Origin: an uncultured Streptomyces sp.
GTDB taxonomy: Bacteria; Actinomycetota; Actinomycetes; Streptomycetales; Streptomycetaceae
DNA: 64,000 nucleotides
Assembly: GCF_947488945.1 (NCBI RefSeq)
Contig: NZ_CANLBS010000004.1
Location: forward strand, 62,001 to 126,000
Direction: 5' to 3'
Part shown: in pieces, positions 10,478 through 18,267 of the stretch
Position numbering within the stretch: the first letter of the stretch is position 1
Layout: each line of letters begins with the position of its first letter
Notes under the pieces: generated by a model
Told to the model about the DNA's origin: nothing
The model's input: only the letters and a program-made list of their open reading frames with translations
Databases searched by the model: none
Translations under genes and position numbers: made by a program

Positions 10478-12076
10478 GTGACTTCCAGACTCGCTCCACC
10501 CCCGGCGCTCACGGCAGCCACACGTCGACGGTTCGTCACCGTCACCGCTGCCGCCGCCGCCCTCGCCCTGTCCGGCGCCCTCCCCAGTGCCTCCGAGGCC
10601 TCCGCCGCCCCCGCCGCCCCGCTCAGGGACGACCCGTTCACCCTCGGCGTCGCCTCGGGCGACCCGCTGCCGGACGGCGTCGTCCTGTGGACCCGGCTGG
10701 CGCCCGACCCCCTCGCCCCGTTCGGCGGCATGGACCGCAGGACCTACCCGGTGCAGTGGGAGGTCGCCTCCGACGAGCGGTTCGCCAAGGTCGTACGGCG
10801 CGGTACGGCCCAGCTCGTCCCCGAGTACAACCACACCGCCCACGTGGACGTCCGCGGTCTGCAGCCGTGGCGCGAGTACTTCTACCGGTTCCGCTGCGGA
10901 AAGTTCGTCAGCCCGGTGGGACGCACCAAGACGGCCCCCGGTCCCCGGCAGATGGTGCCGCGCCTCTCGCTCGCCTTCGCCTCCTGCCAGGCGATCTGGG
11001 AGGGCTGGTTCACCGCGCACCGCGACCTCGCGGCCCGCCGCCACGACGTCGTGCTGTTCCTCGGCGACTACATCTACGAGTTCGGCATCGACCGGGGTGT
11101 CCGGCCCGGCGACGGCGACGAGCACAACACCCGCCAGGCGATGACCCTGGACGACTACCGGCAGCGGTACGCCTACTACAAGCTCGACCCCGACCTCCAG
11201 GCCGCCCACCACTCCGCCCCCTGGATCGTGGTCTACGACGACCACGAGGTGGTCAACAACTGGGCCGGCGCCGCAGCGGGTGACGGCAGCACCGTGGACG
11301 ACTTCCTGGTGCGCCGCGCCAACGGCTTCCGCGCGTACTGGGAGAACATGCCGCTGCGCGCCTCCCGGCTCCCGCAGGGGCCCGGCATGCAGCTCCACCG
11401 GCGGCTGAACTACGGGCTGCTCGCCGAGTTCTCGATGCTCGACACCCGCCAGTACCGCGACGACCAGGCCAACGGTGACGGCACCAAGGCGCCGAACGAC
11501 GCGACCGCCGACCCGGCGCGCTCCCTCCTCGGCTTCCCGCAGGAGCGCTGGCTGCTGGACGGGCTCGCCGGCTCCCGGTCCCGCTGGAACGTCCTCGGGC
11601 ACCAGACCGCCATCACCCTGCTCGACACGGTGTCGGGCCCGAACGTGGCCGTTCCGATGGACACCTGGGACGGCTACAGCGCCTCCCGCGACCGGCTGCT
11701 CGGCGGCATCGCCGACCGGGGGGTCCGCAACGTCGTCAGCCTCGCCGGCGACCTCCACCGCAGCGTCGCCGGCGACCTCGCCCTCGACTTCCACGACCCC
11801 GATTCCCGCGTGGTGGCGACCGAGTTCGTGGGCACGTCGATCTCCTCCGGCCTCGACGGACAGGACCTGGACGCCGGCGGGCAGGTCCTGCTGGACGAGA
11901 ACCCGCACATGAAGTTCGGCAACGTCCAGCGCGGATACGTCAGTTGTGAGATCACGCCGGACCTCTGGCTGGCCGATCACCGGGTGTGCGACCGGGTCAC
12001 CGTGCCCGACGGCACCGTGAGCAGCAGGACCGTCCTGGCCGTCGAGGACGGCGTCCCCGCCGTGCAGCAGGCCTGA
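10478..12076 (+). CDS. phoD: PhoD-family alkaline phosphatase/phosphodiesterase, Tat-exported
   Basis: A 532-residue PhoD-type phosphatase. The N-terminus has a Tat signal (TRRRFVTVTAAAAALALSGA) with cleavage near SASEASAAPAA. A PhoD_N Ig-like domain follows (FTLGVASGDPLPDGVVLWTRL), then the metallophosphatase core with GDYIYEFG, DDHEVVNNWAG and LAGDLHRS metal-binding motifs. Such enzymes release phosphate from phosphodiesters and teichoic acids in the wall using Fe/Ca centres. GTG 10478 is chosen because it gives a normal-length signal peptide; the frame is open far upstream and another GTG lies at 10448. The next gene begins 11 bp downstream with its own GAGGAGG site. Confidence 0.92.
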   Translation: MTSRLAPPPALTAATRRRFVTVTAAAAALALSGALPSASEASAAPAAPLRDDPFTLGVASGDPLPDGVVLWTRLAPDPLAPFGGMDRRTYPVQWEVASDERFAKVVRRGTAQLVPEYNHTAHVDVRGLQPWREYFYRFRCGKFVSPVGRTKTAPGPRQMVPRLSLAFASCQAIWEGWFTAHRDLAARRHDVVLFLGDYIYEFGIDRGVRPGDGDEHNTRQAMTLDDYRQRYAYYKLDPDLQAAHHSAPWIVVYDDHEVVNNWAGAAAGDGSTVDDFLVRRANGFRAYWENMPLRASRLPQGPGMQLHRRLNYGLLAEFSMLDTRQYRDDQANGDGTKAPNDATADPARSLLGFPQERWLLDGLAGSRSRWNVLGHQTAITLLDTVSGPNVAVPMDTWDGYSASRDRLLGGIADRGVRNVVSLAGDLHRSVAGDLALDFHDPDSRVVATEFVGTSISSGLDGQDLDAGGQVLLDENPHMKFGNVQRGYVSCEITPDLWLADHRVCDRVTVPDGTVSSRTVLAVEDGVPAVQQA

Positions 12077-12087
12077 GGAGGCCGGAC

Positions 12088-13038
12088 GTGAAGAGCAGCA
12101 GAAACGGCGCCGTGACCGCGGTCGCCTTCATCGTCATCGCGGCGGGCACCCTCGCCACCGGCGGCTCGGCGCAGAAGGCGAGCGCCGCCACCGGCCCGTC
12201 GTCCCCCCGCCCGGCCGCCGCCGGACGCACCGGAGCGGCCGCCGTCGGCAAGGCGCCGGCGAAGGCGGCCGGCGGGGTGGTGCTGTCGGCGTCCCCGACG
12301 AGCCTCACCGGATCCGAACTCGCCTGCCGCCCGACGAAGTGGGGCGTCAGCATGACCAACACCGGTACGGCGGGAGTGTTCGCCGACGCGACGCTGACCG
12401 CCGAAGCCCCGATAACCCTGTCCGACCAGGTGTTCTCCACCTACCTGCCGGCCGCGGACCCGGACCGCCCGGTGACCCGCCAGGTGTCCGTACGGGTGCC
12501 TCCGGGCACGCCCGCGGGCTCCTACGACCTGACCGCGGTCAGCGGCCGGCAGAAGGTCGTGGTCCCCCTCACGGTCGAGGCCGTGCCCGAGCCCGGCCCC
12601 GGCGTCGACCTCGCCTTCGGCCGCAAGGTGACCGCGTCCTCCACCCACGGCAACTTCACCACCTGCGCCGCCGTGGACGGGGACAGCGACTACCGCCACT
12701 GGGGCTCCGGCTACGGCTGGAACGACGGTGACAAGGCGGTCTTCCCCGACTGGCTGGCCGTGGAGTGGCCCGAGCCGGTGGAGCTGGGCCGGATAGAGAC
12801 CGTGACCTACGGCACCCCGGCGCGGCCCGCGGCGCTCCAGGGCATCAAGGACTTCGACGTCCAGGTGAGGTCCGGCGGCGACTGGCTGACCGTCGGCTCC
12901 TACCGCGCCAACACCCTCGAACGCGTGGTGACCACCTTCGACCCGGTCGCCACGGACGCGATCCGGATCTACGTCCACGCCTCGAACAGCGCGGACTACT
13001 CACGGATACTCGAAGTGGAGGCCTACGCACCCCAGTAG
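12088..13038 (+). CDS. secreted discoidin (F5/8 type C)-domain protein
   Basis: A 316-residue exported protein. Residues 1-33 are a signal peptide (AVTAVAFIVIAAGTLATGG). An Ala/Pro-rich linker leads to an Ig-like NEW3-type segment (about 70-170; VRVPPGTPAGSYDLTAVSGRQ). The C-terminal half, about 175-316, is a discoidin/F5-8 type C carbohydrate-binding fold (KVTASSTHGNFTTCAAVDGD and VEWPEPVELGRIETV). There is no catalytic domain, so it looks like a free-standing sugar- or wall-binding protein. The GTG start follows GAGGAGG, with 11 bp from the phoD stop. Co-expression suggests an extracellular phosphate or cell-surface role; that is inference. Confidence 0.85.
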   Translation: MKSSRNGAVTAVAFIVIAAGTLATGGSAQKASAATGPSSPRPAAAGRTGAAAVGKAPAKAAGGVVLSASPTSLTGSELACRPTKWGVSMTNTGTAGVFADATLTAEAPITLSDQVFSTYLPAADPDRPVTRQVSVRVPPGTPAGSYDLTAVSGRQKVVVPLTVEAVPEPGPGVDLAFGRKVTASSTHGNFTTCAAVDGDSDYRHWGSGYGWNDGDKAVFPDWLAVEWPEPVELGRIETVTYGTPARPAALQGIKDFDVQVRSGGDWLTVGSYRANTLERVVTTFDPVATDAIRIYVHASNSADYSRILEVEAYAPQ

Positions 13039-13041
13039 GGC

Positions 13042-13073
13042 CGCCGGTCGGTTCTCCCGCCGGTCGGTTCTCC
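13042..13073. repeat. 16-bp tandem repeat after the discoidin gene
   Basis: Two perfect copies of CGCCGGTCGGTTCTCC begin three bases past the stop codon. This is one of several short tandem repeats found immediately 3' of genes in this window. Confidence 0.6.
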
Positions 13074-13119
13074 CACCGGGGCGGCAGGACCGCCCGACGG
13101 GGGCCTCATGGGCAGGGGC

Positions 13120-13163
13120 CCGCCGGCCGCCCGCGCCCGGTGAACGGCGCGGGCGGCCGGCGG
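13120..13163. terminator. bidirectional terminator hairpin
   Basis: Perfect 18-bp arms (CCGCCGGCCGCCCGCGCC and its complement) around loop CGGTGAAC, between the convergent discoidin and GH1 genes. It could serve both. Confidence 0.75.
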
Positions 13164-13182
13164 AGTCCGGCGCGGGGACCGG

Positions 13183-14652
13183 TCAGGCCGGGCCGCCCGA
13201 ACCGCCGCGGTGGGCGCGGACCATCTCGGCGTACCTGTGGCCGCTGGCCTTGAGGGTGCGCTCCTGGGTCGCGTAGTCCACGTGGTAGAGCCCGAACCGC
13301 TTGTCGTAGCCGTACGCCCACTCGAAGTTGTCCAGCAGCGACCAGGCGAAGTACCCCTCCACCGGCGCTCCTTGGGCGGCGGCGCGGGCACACGCGGCGA
13401 GGTGGTCCTCCAGGTAGCGGGTGCGCCCCTCGTCGCGGATCGTGCCGTCCGGCAGCACGGTGTCGGGGAACGAGGACCCGTTCTCCGTGACGTAGATCGA
13501 CCGCGCCCCGTACTCGCGGGTGAGCCGCAGCAGCAGCTCCTCGATGCCGTTCGCGTCGATCTCCCACCCCATGCCGGTGGCCGGCCGGTCCGGGCGCTCG
13601 ATCTGCCGGGCGAAGGGGTGGGGGCCCTGCGGGTCGTCGGCCACCACCGCGGGGAAGTAGTAGTTGAGGCCGAGCCAGTCCAGCGGCGCGGCGATGGTCT
13701 CCAGGTCACCGGCCCGTTCGGGCAGCGGCACCCCGTAGACCTCGACCATGTCGGCGGGGAAGCCCCGGCCGTGGACGGGGTCCAGCCACCAGCGGTTGGT
13801 GTGGCCGTCCATCCGCCGGGCCGCCGCGACGTCCTCGGGCCGGTCGGAGGCCGGGGCCACCGTGGACAGGTTGTTGACGATGCCGACCCTGGCCCCGGGC
13901 GCGGCGGCGCGGATGGCCTGGGCGCCCAGCCCGTGGGCGAGCAGCAGGTGGTACGAGGCGGGCACCGCGGCGGCGATGTCCTGGACGCCGGGGGCCATCT
14001 TGCCCTCCAGGTGCCCGATCCACGCCGAGCAGAGCGGCTCGTTGAGCGTCGCCCAGTGGTGGACCCGGTCGCCGAGGCGCTGCGCGAGGACGGACGCGTA
14101 CTCCGCGAAGTGGTACGCGGTGTCGCGCGAGACCCAGCCGCCGCGGTCCTGGAGCACCTGCGGAAGGTCCCAGTGGTAGGCGGTCACGGACGGGGTGATG
14201 CCGGCTTCGAGGAGGCCGTCCACCAGGCGGTCGTAGAAGGCGATCCCCTTCTCGTTGACGGGGCCGTCGCCGCCCGGCACCACCCGCGGCCAGGCGACCG
14301 ACAGGCGGTAGGCGTTGACGCCGAGCCGCTGCATCAGCCCGATGTCCTCACGCCACCGGTGGTAGTGGTCGCACGCCCGGTCGCCGTGATCGTCGTTGTC
14401 GATCTTGCCGGGGGTGTGCGAGAAGGTGTCCCAGATCGACGGGGAACGGCCGTCCTCCGCCACCGCGCCCTCGATCTGGTACGCGGACGTGGCGGTGCCC
14501 CAGGCGAAGTCGTGCGGCAGGGCCGCGAGTTCCTCGGGGAGACCGGGGGCGGTGGCGACGGCGGAAGCGGTGGAAGCGGCGGCGGGCGTCCCGGCGGTAT
14601 CGGATGCGGAGCCGGGGGCGGGGTCGGCGGAGAGATCGGTCGAGTGGGCCAC
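13183..14652 (-). CDS. GH1 family beta-glucosidase
   Basis: A 489-residue glycoside hydrolase family 1 enzyme. It shows the N-terminal signature [15 protein letters not shown], the acid/base glutamate E205 in [10 protein letters not shown] and the nucleophile E390 in [10 protein letters not shown]. It is expected to hydrolyse cellobiose or aryl-beta-glucosides in the cytoplasm. About 45 Ala/Ser/Thr-rich residues precede the fold and do not look like a signal peptide. The start is GTG 14652 with GAAAGG 6 bp upstream; a longer frame to 14691 lacks a site. It is alone, without the sugar ABC genes or LacI regulator usually beside it. A dyad overlapping its ribosome site suggests repression. Confidence 0.92.
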   Translation of the reverse strand: MAHSTDLSADPAPGSASDTAGTPAAASTASAVATAPGLPEELAALPHDFAWGTATSAYQIEGAVAEDGRSPSIWDTFSHTPGKIDNDDHGDRACDHYHRWREDIGLMQRLGVNAYRLSVAWPRVVPGGDGPVNEKGIAFYDRLVDGLLEAGITPSVTAYHWDLPQVLQDRGGWVSRDTAYHFAEYASVLAQRLGDRVHHWATLNEPLCSAWIGHLEGKMAPGVQDIAAAVPASYHLLLAHGLGAQAIRAAAPGARVGIVNNLSTVAPASDRPEDVAAARRMDGHTNRWWLDPVHGRGFPADMVEVYGVPLPERAGDLETIAAPLDWLGLNYYFPAVVADDPQGPHPFARQIERPDRPATGMGWEIDANGIEELLLRLTREYGARSIYVTENGSSFPDTVLPDGTIRDEGRTRYLEDHLAACARAAAQGAPVEGYFAWSLLDNFEWAYGYDKRFGLYHVDYATQERTLKASGHRYAEMVRAHRGGSGGPA

Positions 14653-15030
14653 GGGCGGCCTTTCGTGAACGGTTCGAAAGTGGGCCGGCATCGGTGACGG
14701 CCCGGCTCGGGTTCAGCGGCGCACGGGACAACCGGTGCGCGACACGCGCTAGTTCAGGTCGTAAGTTAAGTCGCGAAGAAAGTGGCGTCAAGGTCTCGGA
14801 AGCGGTCGCGGGGGAGCGGGGCGGGGTGGTGCGGCGGTGGTCGCGGGGTGGGTCGGCGGCGGTCGCCGCCGCCGGAGCCGCCTTCGCGCGGTCACTCCCG
14901 CGGCCACCGGCAGTGGGGTGCGCGCGACGGCGCCCGGCGACCGGACCCGGGGAGGTCCGGTCGCCGGGCGCCGATGCGGGCCGGCCGGGCAACCCGTGGC
15001 GGGGCGGCCCGAGGGGTGCGGGGAGCCGGG
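14653..15030 (-). promoter_or_regulatory. GH1 upstream region with two dyads
   Basis: At 14660-14680 an imperfect dyad (CTTTCG...CGAAAG enclosing GAAC-G-GTTC) overlaps the GH1 ribosome site, as a LacI-type operator could. Further up, GCGCAC and GTGCGC form an inverted repeat with a 10-bp spacer at 14719-14740. The stretch 14750-14790 is comparatively AT-rich and may hold the promoter. The remainder to 15030 is GC-rich with no recognised gene. Confidence 0.4.
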
Positions 15031-15420
15031 TCAGCGGTCGCCGCGCGGCTCGTTGCCCGGCCACCCACGGGTGTCGTTGCCCGGCGAACCCGGCCCGGTG
15101 TCCGTGGTGTCGGTCGTCTGCGCGGAGTTGACCGTCCCCGTCGGGCCGCTGGCATGACGACGCGACGGGGACGGTGTCTTCTGCTTCCGGGGGATCAGCC
15201 CCAGAAGTCCGAGTAGGCCGGCCAGGCCCCACAGGCCCCATCCCCCGCTGCTCTTCTCGGGTTTCGGCGCGCTCGGGACGCTCGGCGTGGGCGTGGCGGC
15301 CGTGACGGCCGACGTGGAGACCGGGGTCCGGGCGGCCGCGGTCGCCTCGGCCAGTGCCGGGGCCGCGGGTGCCAGCGTGAGCGCGGCGGTCAGGGAAAGG
15401 GCTGCTGCGGTCCTGCGCAT
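15031..15420 (-). CDS. small WGxxGxxG-type exported membrane protein
   Basis: A 129-residue protein with a cleavable signal peptide (MRRTAAALSLTAALTLAPAAPALA). A Thr/Pro-rich spacer is followed by a compact hydrophobic helix GGWGLWGLAGLLGLLGLIPRK at about 63-82. The WGxxGxxG glycine rhythm followed by basic residues matches the small WGxxGxxG family of surface-anchored proteins. Unlike a simple C-terminal anchor it carries another 45 hydrophilic residues (Thr/Gly/Asn-rich). Function unknown. The ATG at 15420 is followed downstream by the GH1 promoter region, on the same strand but unlikely to be co-transcribed given the 378-bp gap. Confidence 0.75.
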   Translation of the reverse strand: MRRTAAALSLTAALTLAPAAPALAEATAAARTPVSTSAVTAATPTPSVPSAPKPEKSSGGWGLWGLAGLLGLLGLIPRKQKTPSPSRRHASGPTGTVNSAQTTDTTDTGPGSPGNDTRGWPGNEPRGDR

Positions 15421-15767
15421 GGCGGCTTCCTCTCGGGGCGGGGGCCTCGTCGTCCGCCTGGGGCGGATGCGTGGCCGGGGGTCTGCTGACCCTCGTCCCA
15501 GTGAAGGCCCGCAGGCCTTCCGGGTCGCTCCGGGCGGGGCCGAACGGGTGACGAGCGGGCGACGCTCCGGGGGCCGTCACGGTCGTCGGACGTGTCCGCG
15601 GGCCGACGGGCGCGCCCGCGGGGCGGGGCGCCCCGCCGGGCGTGTCCATGGGGTGGGGCGCCCCGCCGCCCCTCGCCCTGCGACCCGCGGCGTTGACGGC
15701 GGCCGTGGTCAATGCCGCTTTCGGGAGGTCACCCGGTCGAGGGGCTGGCGGACCGCGTTCCGCCTGT
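15421..15767. other. gap without recognised features
   Basis: GC-rich stretch between divergent genes. I see no coding frame with a plausible start and no clear repeat; it presumably carries the promoter of the WGxxGxxG gene. Confidence 0.4.
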
Positions 15768-15800
15768 GTATCGTTTTTCGATAACAACGATAAACGATAC
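15768..15800. promoter_or_regulatory. AT-rich palindromic operator before the DUF2975/HTH pair
   Basis: A 33-bp imperfect palindrome with outer arms GTATCGTTT-x-TCG and CGA-x-AAACGATAC. The inner dyad TATCG-TTTTT-CGATA occupies 15769-15783 and a tandem AACGATA AACGATA occupies 15786-15799. It is far more AT-rich than anything nearby and ends 10 bp before the DUF2975 start. The best explanation is an autoregulatory operator for the HTH protein encoded two genes on, probably overlapping the promoter. Confidence 0.7.
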
Positions 15801-15810
15801 GGGGGCGCAC

Positions 15811-16440
15811 ATGAACGAGAACATGAGGGTGCTGAGACGGCTGTCAGGACTCGCGTCCGGGGTGTGGCTGATCATGGTGGGCCTGCTGCTGGCCTCGCTG
15901 CTCCTGGCCGTTCTCGGCACCGGGGTGCGCCCCGGCTGGCTGGGAGGCGCGGTGTGTCTCGCCACCCCTTGGGCCGGCGGTTCGCTCGACGGCGTGAGGC
16001 GCCTGTACCCCGGCGCCGGCGGCGCGGAGACCGACGTCATACCCCGCTACTGCGCCTCCGATCCCACCGTCCACCAGCACCTGCTGCAAGGGCTGGGCGC
16101 ATTCGCCTCGTACGTCCTGGTGTTCGGCGGCGTGTATCTGGTGCACCGCCTGCTGCGCTCGGCCGCCAGGGAGGGCATGCACACGGTGCGGGTGGCGAAC
16201 GGCCTCCGGGCGCTGGGCTGGTGGATACTGACCGTGAGCGTCGTCGCTGAGATCGTGCAGACCATCACCCGCACCGCACTGCTGCGGACGCTCGCCGAGG
16301 AGCCCTACGGCCGGTCCTCCTGGAGCGCCTTCTGGGCATTCCCCTACTACCCGGTCCTCTCCGCGCTCGGGCTTCTGGCCTTCGCCCGGATGATGCGGGC
16401 GAGCGCGGCGATGCGGGAAGACCTTGAGGGGACCGTGTGA
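15811..16440 (+). CDS. DUF2975 membrane protein
   Basis: A 209-residue integral membrane protein with four predicted helices: about 15-38 (VWLIMVGLLLASLLLAVLG), 95-112 (FASYVLVFGGVYLVHRLL), 130-150 (LGWWILTVSVVAEIVQTI) and 175-195 (PYYPVLSALGLLAFARMM). This layout and the segment VANGLRALGWWIL fit the DUF2975 family, whose members nearly always precede a short Cro/C1-type HTH gene, as here. The function of the pair is not established. ATG 15811 is used because the palindromic operator ends at 15800; the upstream frame would run through it. Confidence 0.82.
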   Translation: MNENMRVLRRLSGLASGVWLIMVGLLLASLLLAVLGTGVRPGWLGGAVCLATPWAGGSLDGVRRLYPGAGGAETDVIPRYCASDPTVHQHLLQGLGAFASYVLVFGGVYLVHRLLRSAAREGMHTVRVANGLRALGWWILTVSVVAEIVQTITRTALLRTLAEEPYGRSSWSAFWAFPYYPVLSALGLLAFARMMRASAAMREDLEGTV

Positions 16441-16443
16441 CGG

Positions 16444-16719
16444 ATGACTGAAGAGACGGAGGCCGGACACGGCATCGAGGTGCACCTCGATGCCCTGCTG
16501 GTGAGCCGGCGGATGACGCTGACCGAGCTGGCCCACCGCGTCGGCGTGACCAACGTCAACCTCTCGATCCTCAAGAACGGCCGCGCCAAAGCGATCCGCT
16601 TCACCACCCTGACCCGGATATGCGAGGTCCTGGACTGCCAGCCCGGCGACCTCCTCGGCTACGTCCCCGATCACCGTCACGCCCCGCCGGCGCCCGACGG
16701 GCCGGACCAGCTCTCCTGA
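16444..16719 (+). CDS. Cro/C1-type HTH regulator (HTH_26), partner of DUF2975
   Basis: A 91-residue DNA-binding protein starting 3 bp after the DUF2975 stop. The helix-turn-helix lies at about 25-50 (TLTELAHRVGVTNVNLSILK), followed by the family segment LTRICEVLDCQPGDLLGYVPD. No ligand domain is present, so any signal probably comes through the membrane partner. Small regulators of this type are thought to repress their own operon; the palindrome at 15768-15800 is the obvious target. Confidence 0.88.
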   Translation: MTEETEAGHGIEVHLDALLVSRRMTLTELAHRVGVTNVNLSILKNGRAKAIRFTTLTRICEVLDCQPGDLLGYVPDHRHAPPAPDGPDQLS

Positions 16720-16822
16720 GGACCTCGCCGCACCGCTGCCCCCACCGGGGGCACGGTCCGGGTGGTCAGGGCGCTGGTCACCCGGCCTGCCGATCCTCGC
16801 GGGAGGGCCGTTACCATCCTGC

Positions 16823-18127
16823 GTGACCGAAACGAGCAAACAAGCTGTACCCCGCACGCGTATATTCGCCGACCTGACCCCGCTGCGCGCCTCGCCCGAC
16901 TACCGGCGGCTGTGGTTCGGGAACACCGTCTCCTGGATCGGTCAGGGGATGACGGCGCTGGCGGTCTCGCTCCAGGTCTACGACCTGACCGGATCCGCCT
17001 TCTCGGTCGGACTCATCGGCTTCTGCTCGTTCGTCCCGCTCGTGGTGTTCGGCCTCTACGGCGGTGCCGTCGCCGACAGCGTGGACCGCCGCAAGCTCGG
17101 TCTGGTCAGCGCTTTCGGCTCGTTCGTGCTCTCGGTGGCGCTGGTGGCGGCGACGGTCGCCGGGGTGGAGCAGGTCGCGTTCCTCTACGCCGTCGTCGCG
17201 CTTCAGGCAGTCTGCTTCGCGCTCAACTCACCCGCCCGGAGTTCGATGATCGCCAGGCTGCTGCCGCCCGAGCAGTTGCCGGCCGCCAACGCGCTCTCCT
17301 CCATGACCAGTACGACCGGCACACTCGTCGGTCCGATGCTGGGCGGCCTGATCGTCGGCTGGTGGGGCTACCGGGCCGCTTACACGGTCGACGCCGTCAC
17401 GTTCACCGCCTCGCTCTACGCGATGTGGCGGCTCCCGGCGATGCTGCCCGACCAGTCCGGGGGCAGTGGCGACGGCGACGGCAGCGGCGAGGGCGTCGGC
17501 GGTGCCGAGCGGAAGCGTGCCTCCGTGCGGGACGGACTACGCTTCCTCGCCGCCCGCCCCCATCTGCGGATGACGTTCGCCAGCGACCTCTGCGCCATGG
17601 TCCTCGCCCACCCGCGGGCGCTCTTCCCGGTCGTCGCGGTCGTCTGGTATGGGGGCGACGCAAAGACCACCGGACTGCTCGTCGCGGCCCCGGCGCTGGG
17701 CGCGCTGCTCGGCGGAGTGTTCTCCGGATGGCTGGGCGGCGTCCACCGGCACGGGCTCGCGGTGGTGCTCGCGGTCGGCTCCTGGGGAGCGGCCATCGCG
17801 GTTTTCGGCCTGACCCGCCAGCTCTGGCTCGGACTCGTCTTCCTGGCCCTCGCCGGCTGTGCGGACACCATCTCGATGATCTTCCGCAACACCATGCTCC
17901 AGGCCGCGGTCCCCGACGACCTGCGCGGACGGCTCCAGGGCGTCTTCATCGTCGTGGTCGCCGGCGGCCCCCGGCTCGGCGATTTCCTGGCCGGATCGGT
18001 CGCGGACCTGACGTCCCCCGCCGTGGCCGTCACCGGCGGCGGAGTCGCCTGCGTCTTGGCGGTGACCCTGCTGACCCTCCGCCGCCGCTCCTTCCTCCAC
18101 TACGACGCCCGCGCCCCCCAGCCGTAG
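16823..18127 (+). CDS. MFS efflux transporter, EntS-like (MFS_3)
   Basis: A 434-residue major facilitator with about 12 helices. It begins with the MFS_3 signature LRASPDYRRLWFGNTVSWIGQGMTALAV, has the loop-2 motif GGAVADSVDRRKLG and the mid-protein NSPARSSMIARLLPPEQLPAANAL. It resembles enterobactin-exporter/macrolide-efflux-like carriers; the substrate is unknown. A Gly/Asp-rich linker (GGSGDGDGSGEG) joins the two halves. GTG 16823 lacks a strong ribosome site but fits the domain start. It is monocistronic, convergent with the carboxyltransferase gene. Confidence 0.88.
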   Translation: MTETSKQAVPRTRIFADLTPLRASPDYRRLWFGNTVSWIGQGMTALAVSLQVYDLTGSAFSVGLIGFCSFVPLVVFGLYGGAVADSVDRRKLGLVSAFGSFVLSVALVAATVAGVEQVAFLYAVVALQAVCFALNSPARSSMIARLLPPEQLPAANALSSMTSTTGTLVGPMLGGLIVGWWGYRAAYTVDAVTFTASLYAMWRLPAMLPDQSGGSGDGDGSGEGVGGAERKRASVRDGLRFLAARPHLRMTFASDLCAMVLAHPRALFPVVAVVWYGGDAKTTGLLVAAPALGALLGGVFSGWLGGVHRHGLAVVLAVGSWGAAIAVFGLTRQLWLGLVFLALAGCADTISMIFRNTMLQAAVPDDLRGRLQGVFIVVVAGGPRLGDFLAGSVADLTSPAVAVTGGGVACVLAVTLLTLRRRSFLHYDARAPQP

Positions 18128-18267
18128 GAACCCGCTGCGGCCGGAGGCGGCGGCACGGTCGGGACGAAGACGCGGCACGACGGGACGGAGACGGAGCCGC
18201 GACGGCACGGCAGGGGGGCCGCGGCGGGACTGCGGGGATCGGGACCGGACCCCGCCGCCCCCGGACC

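Noticed and set aside
8009..12076. A 1355-codon open frame on the plus strand
   Set aside because: Only the last 532 codons (PhoD) are real; the rest is antisense to the MuiA-like gene.
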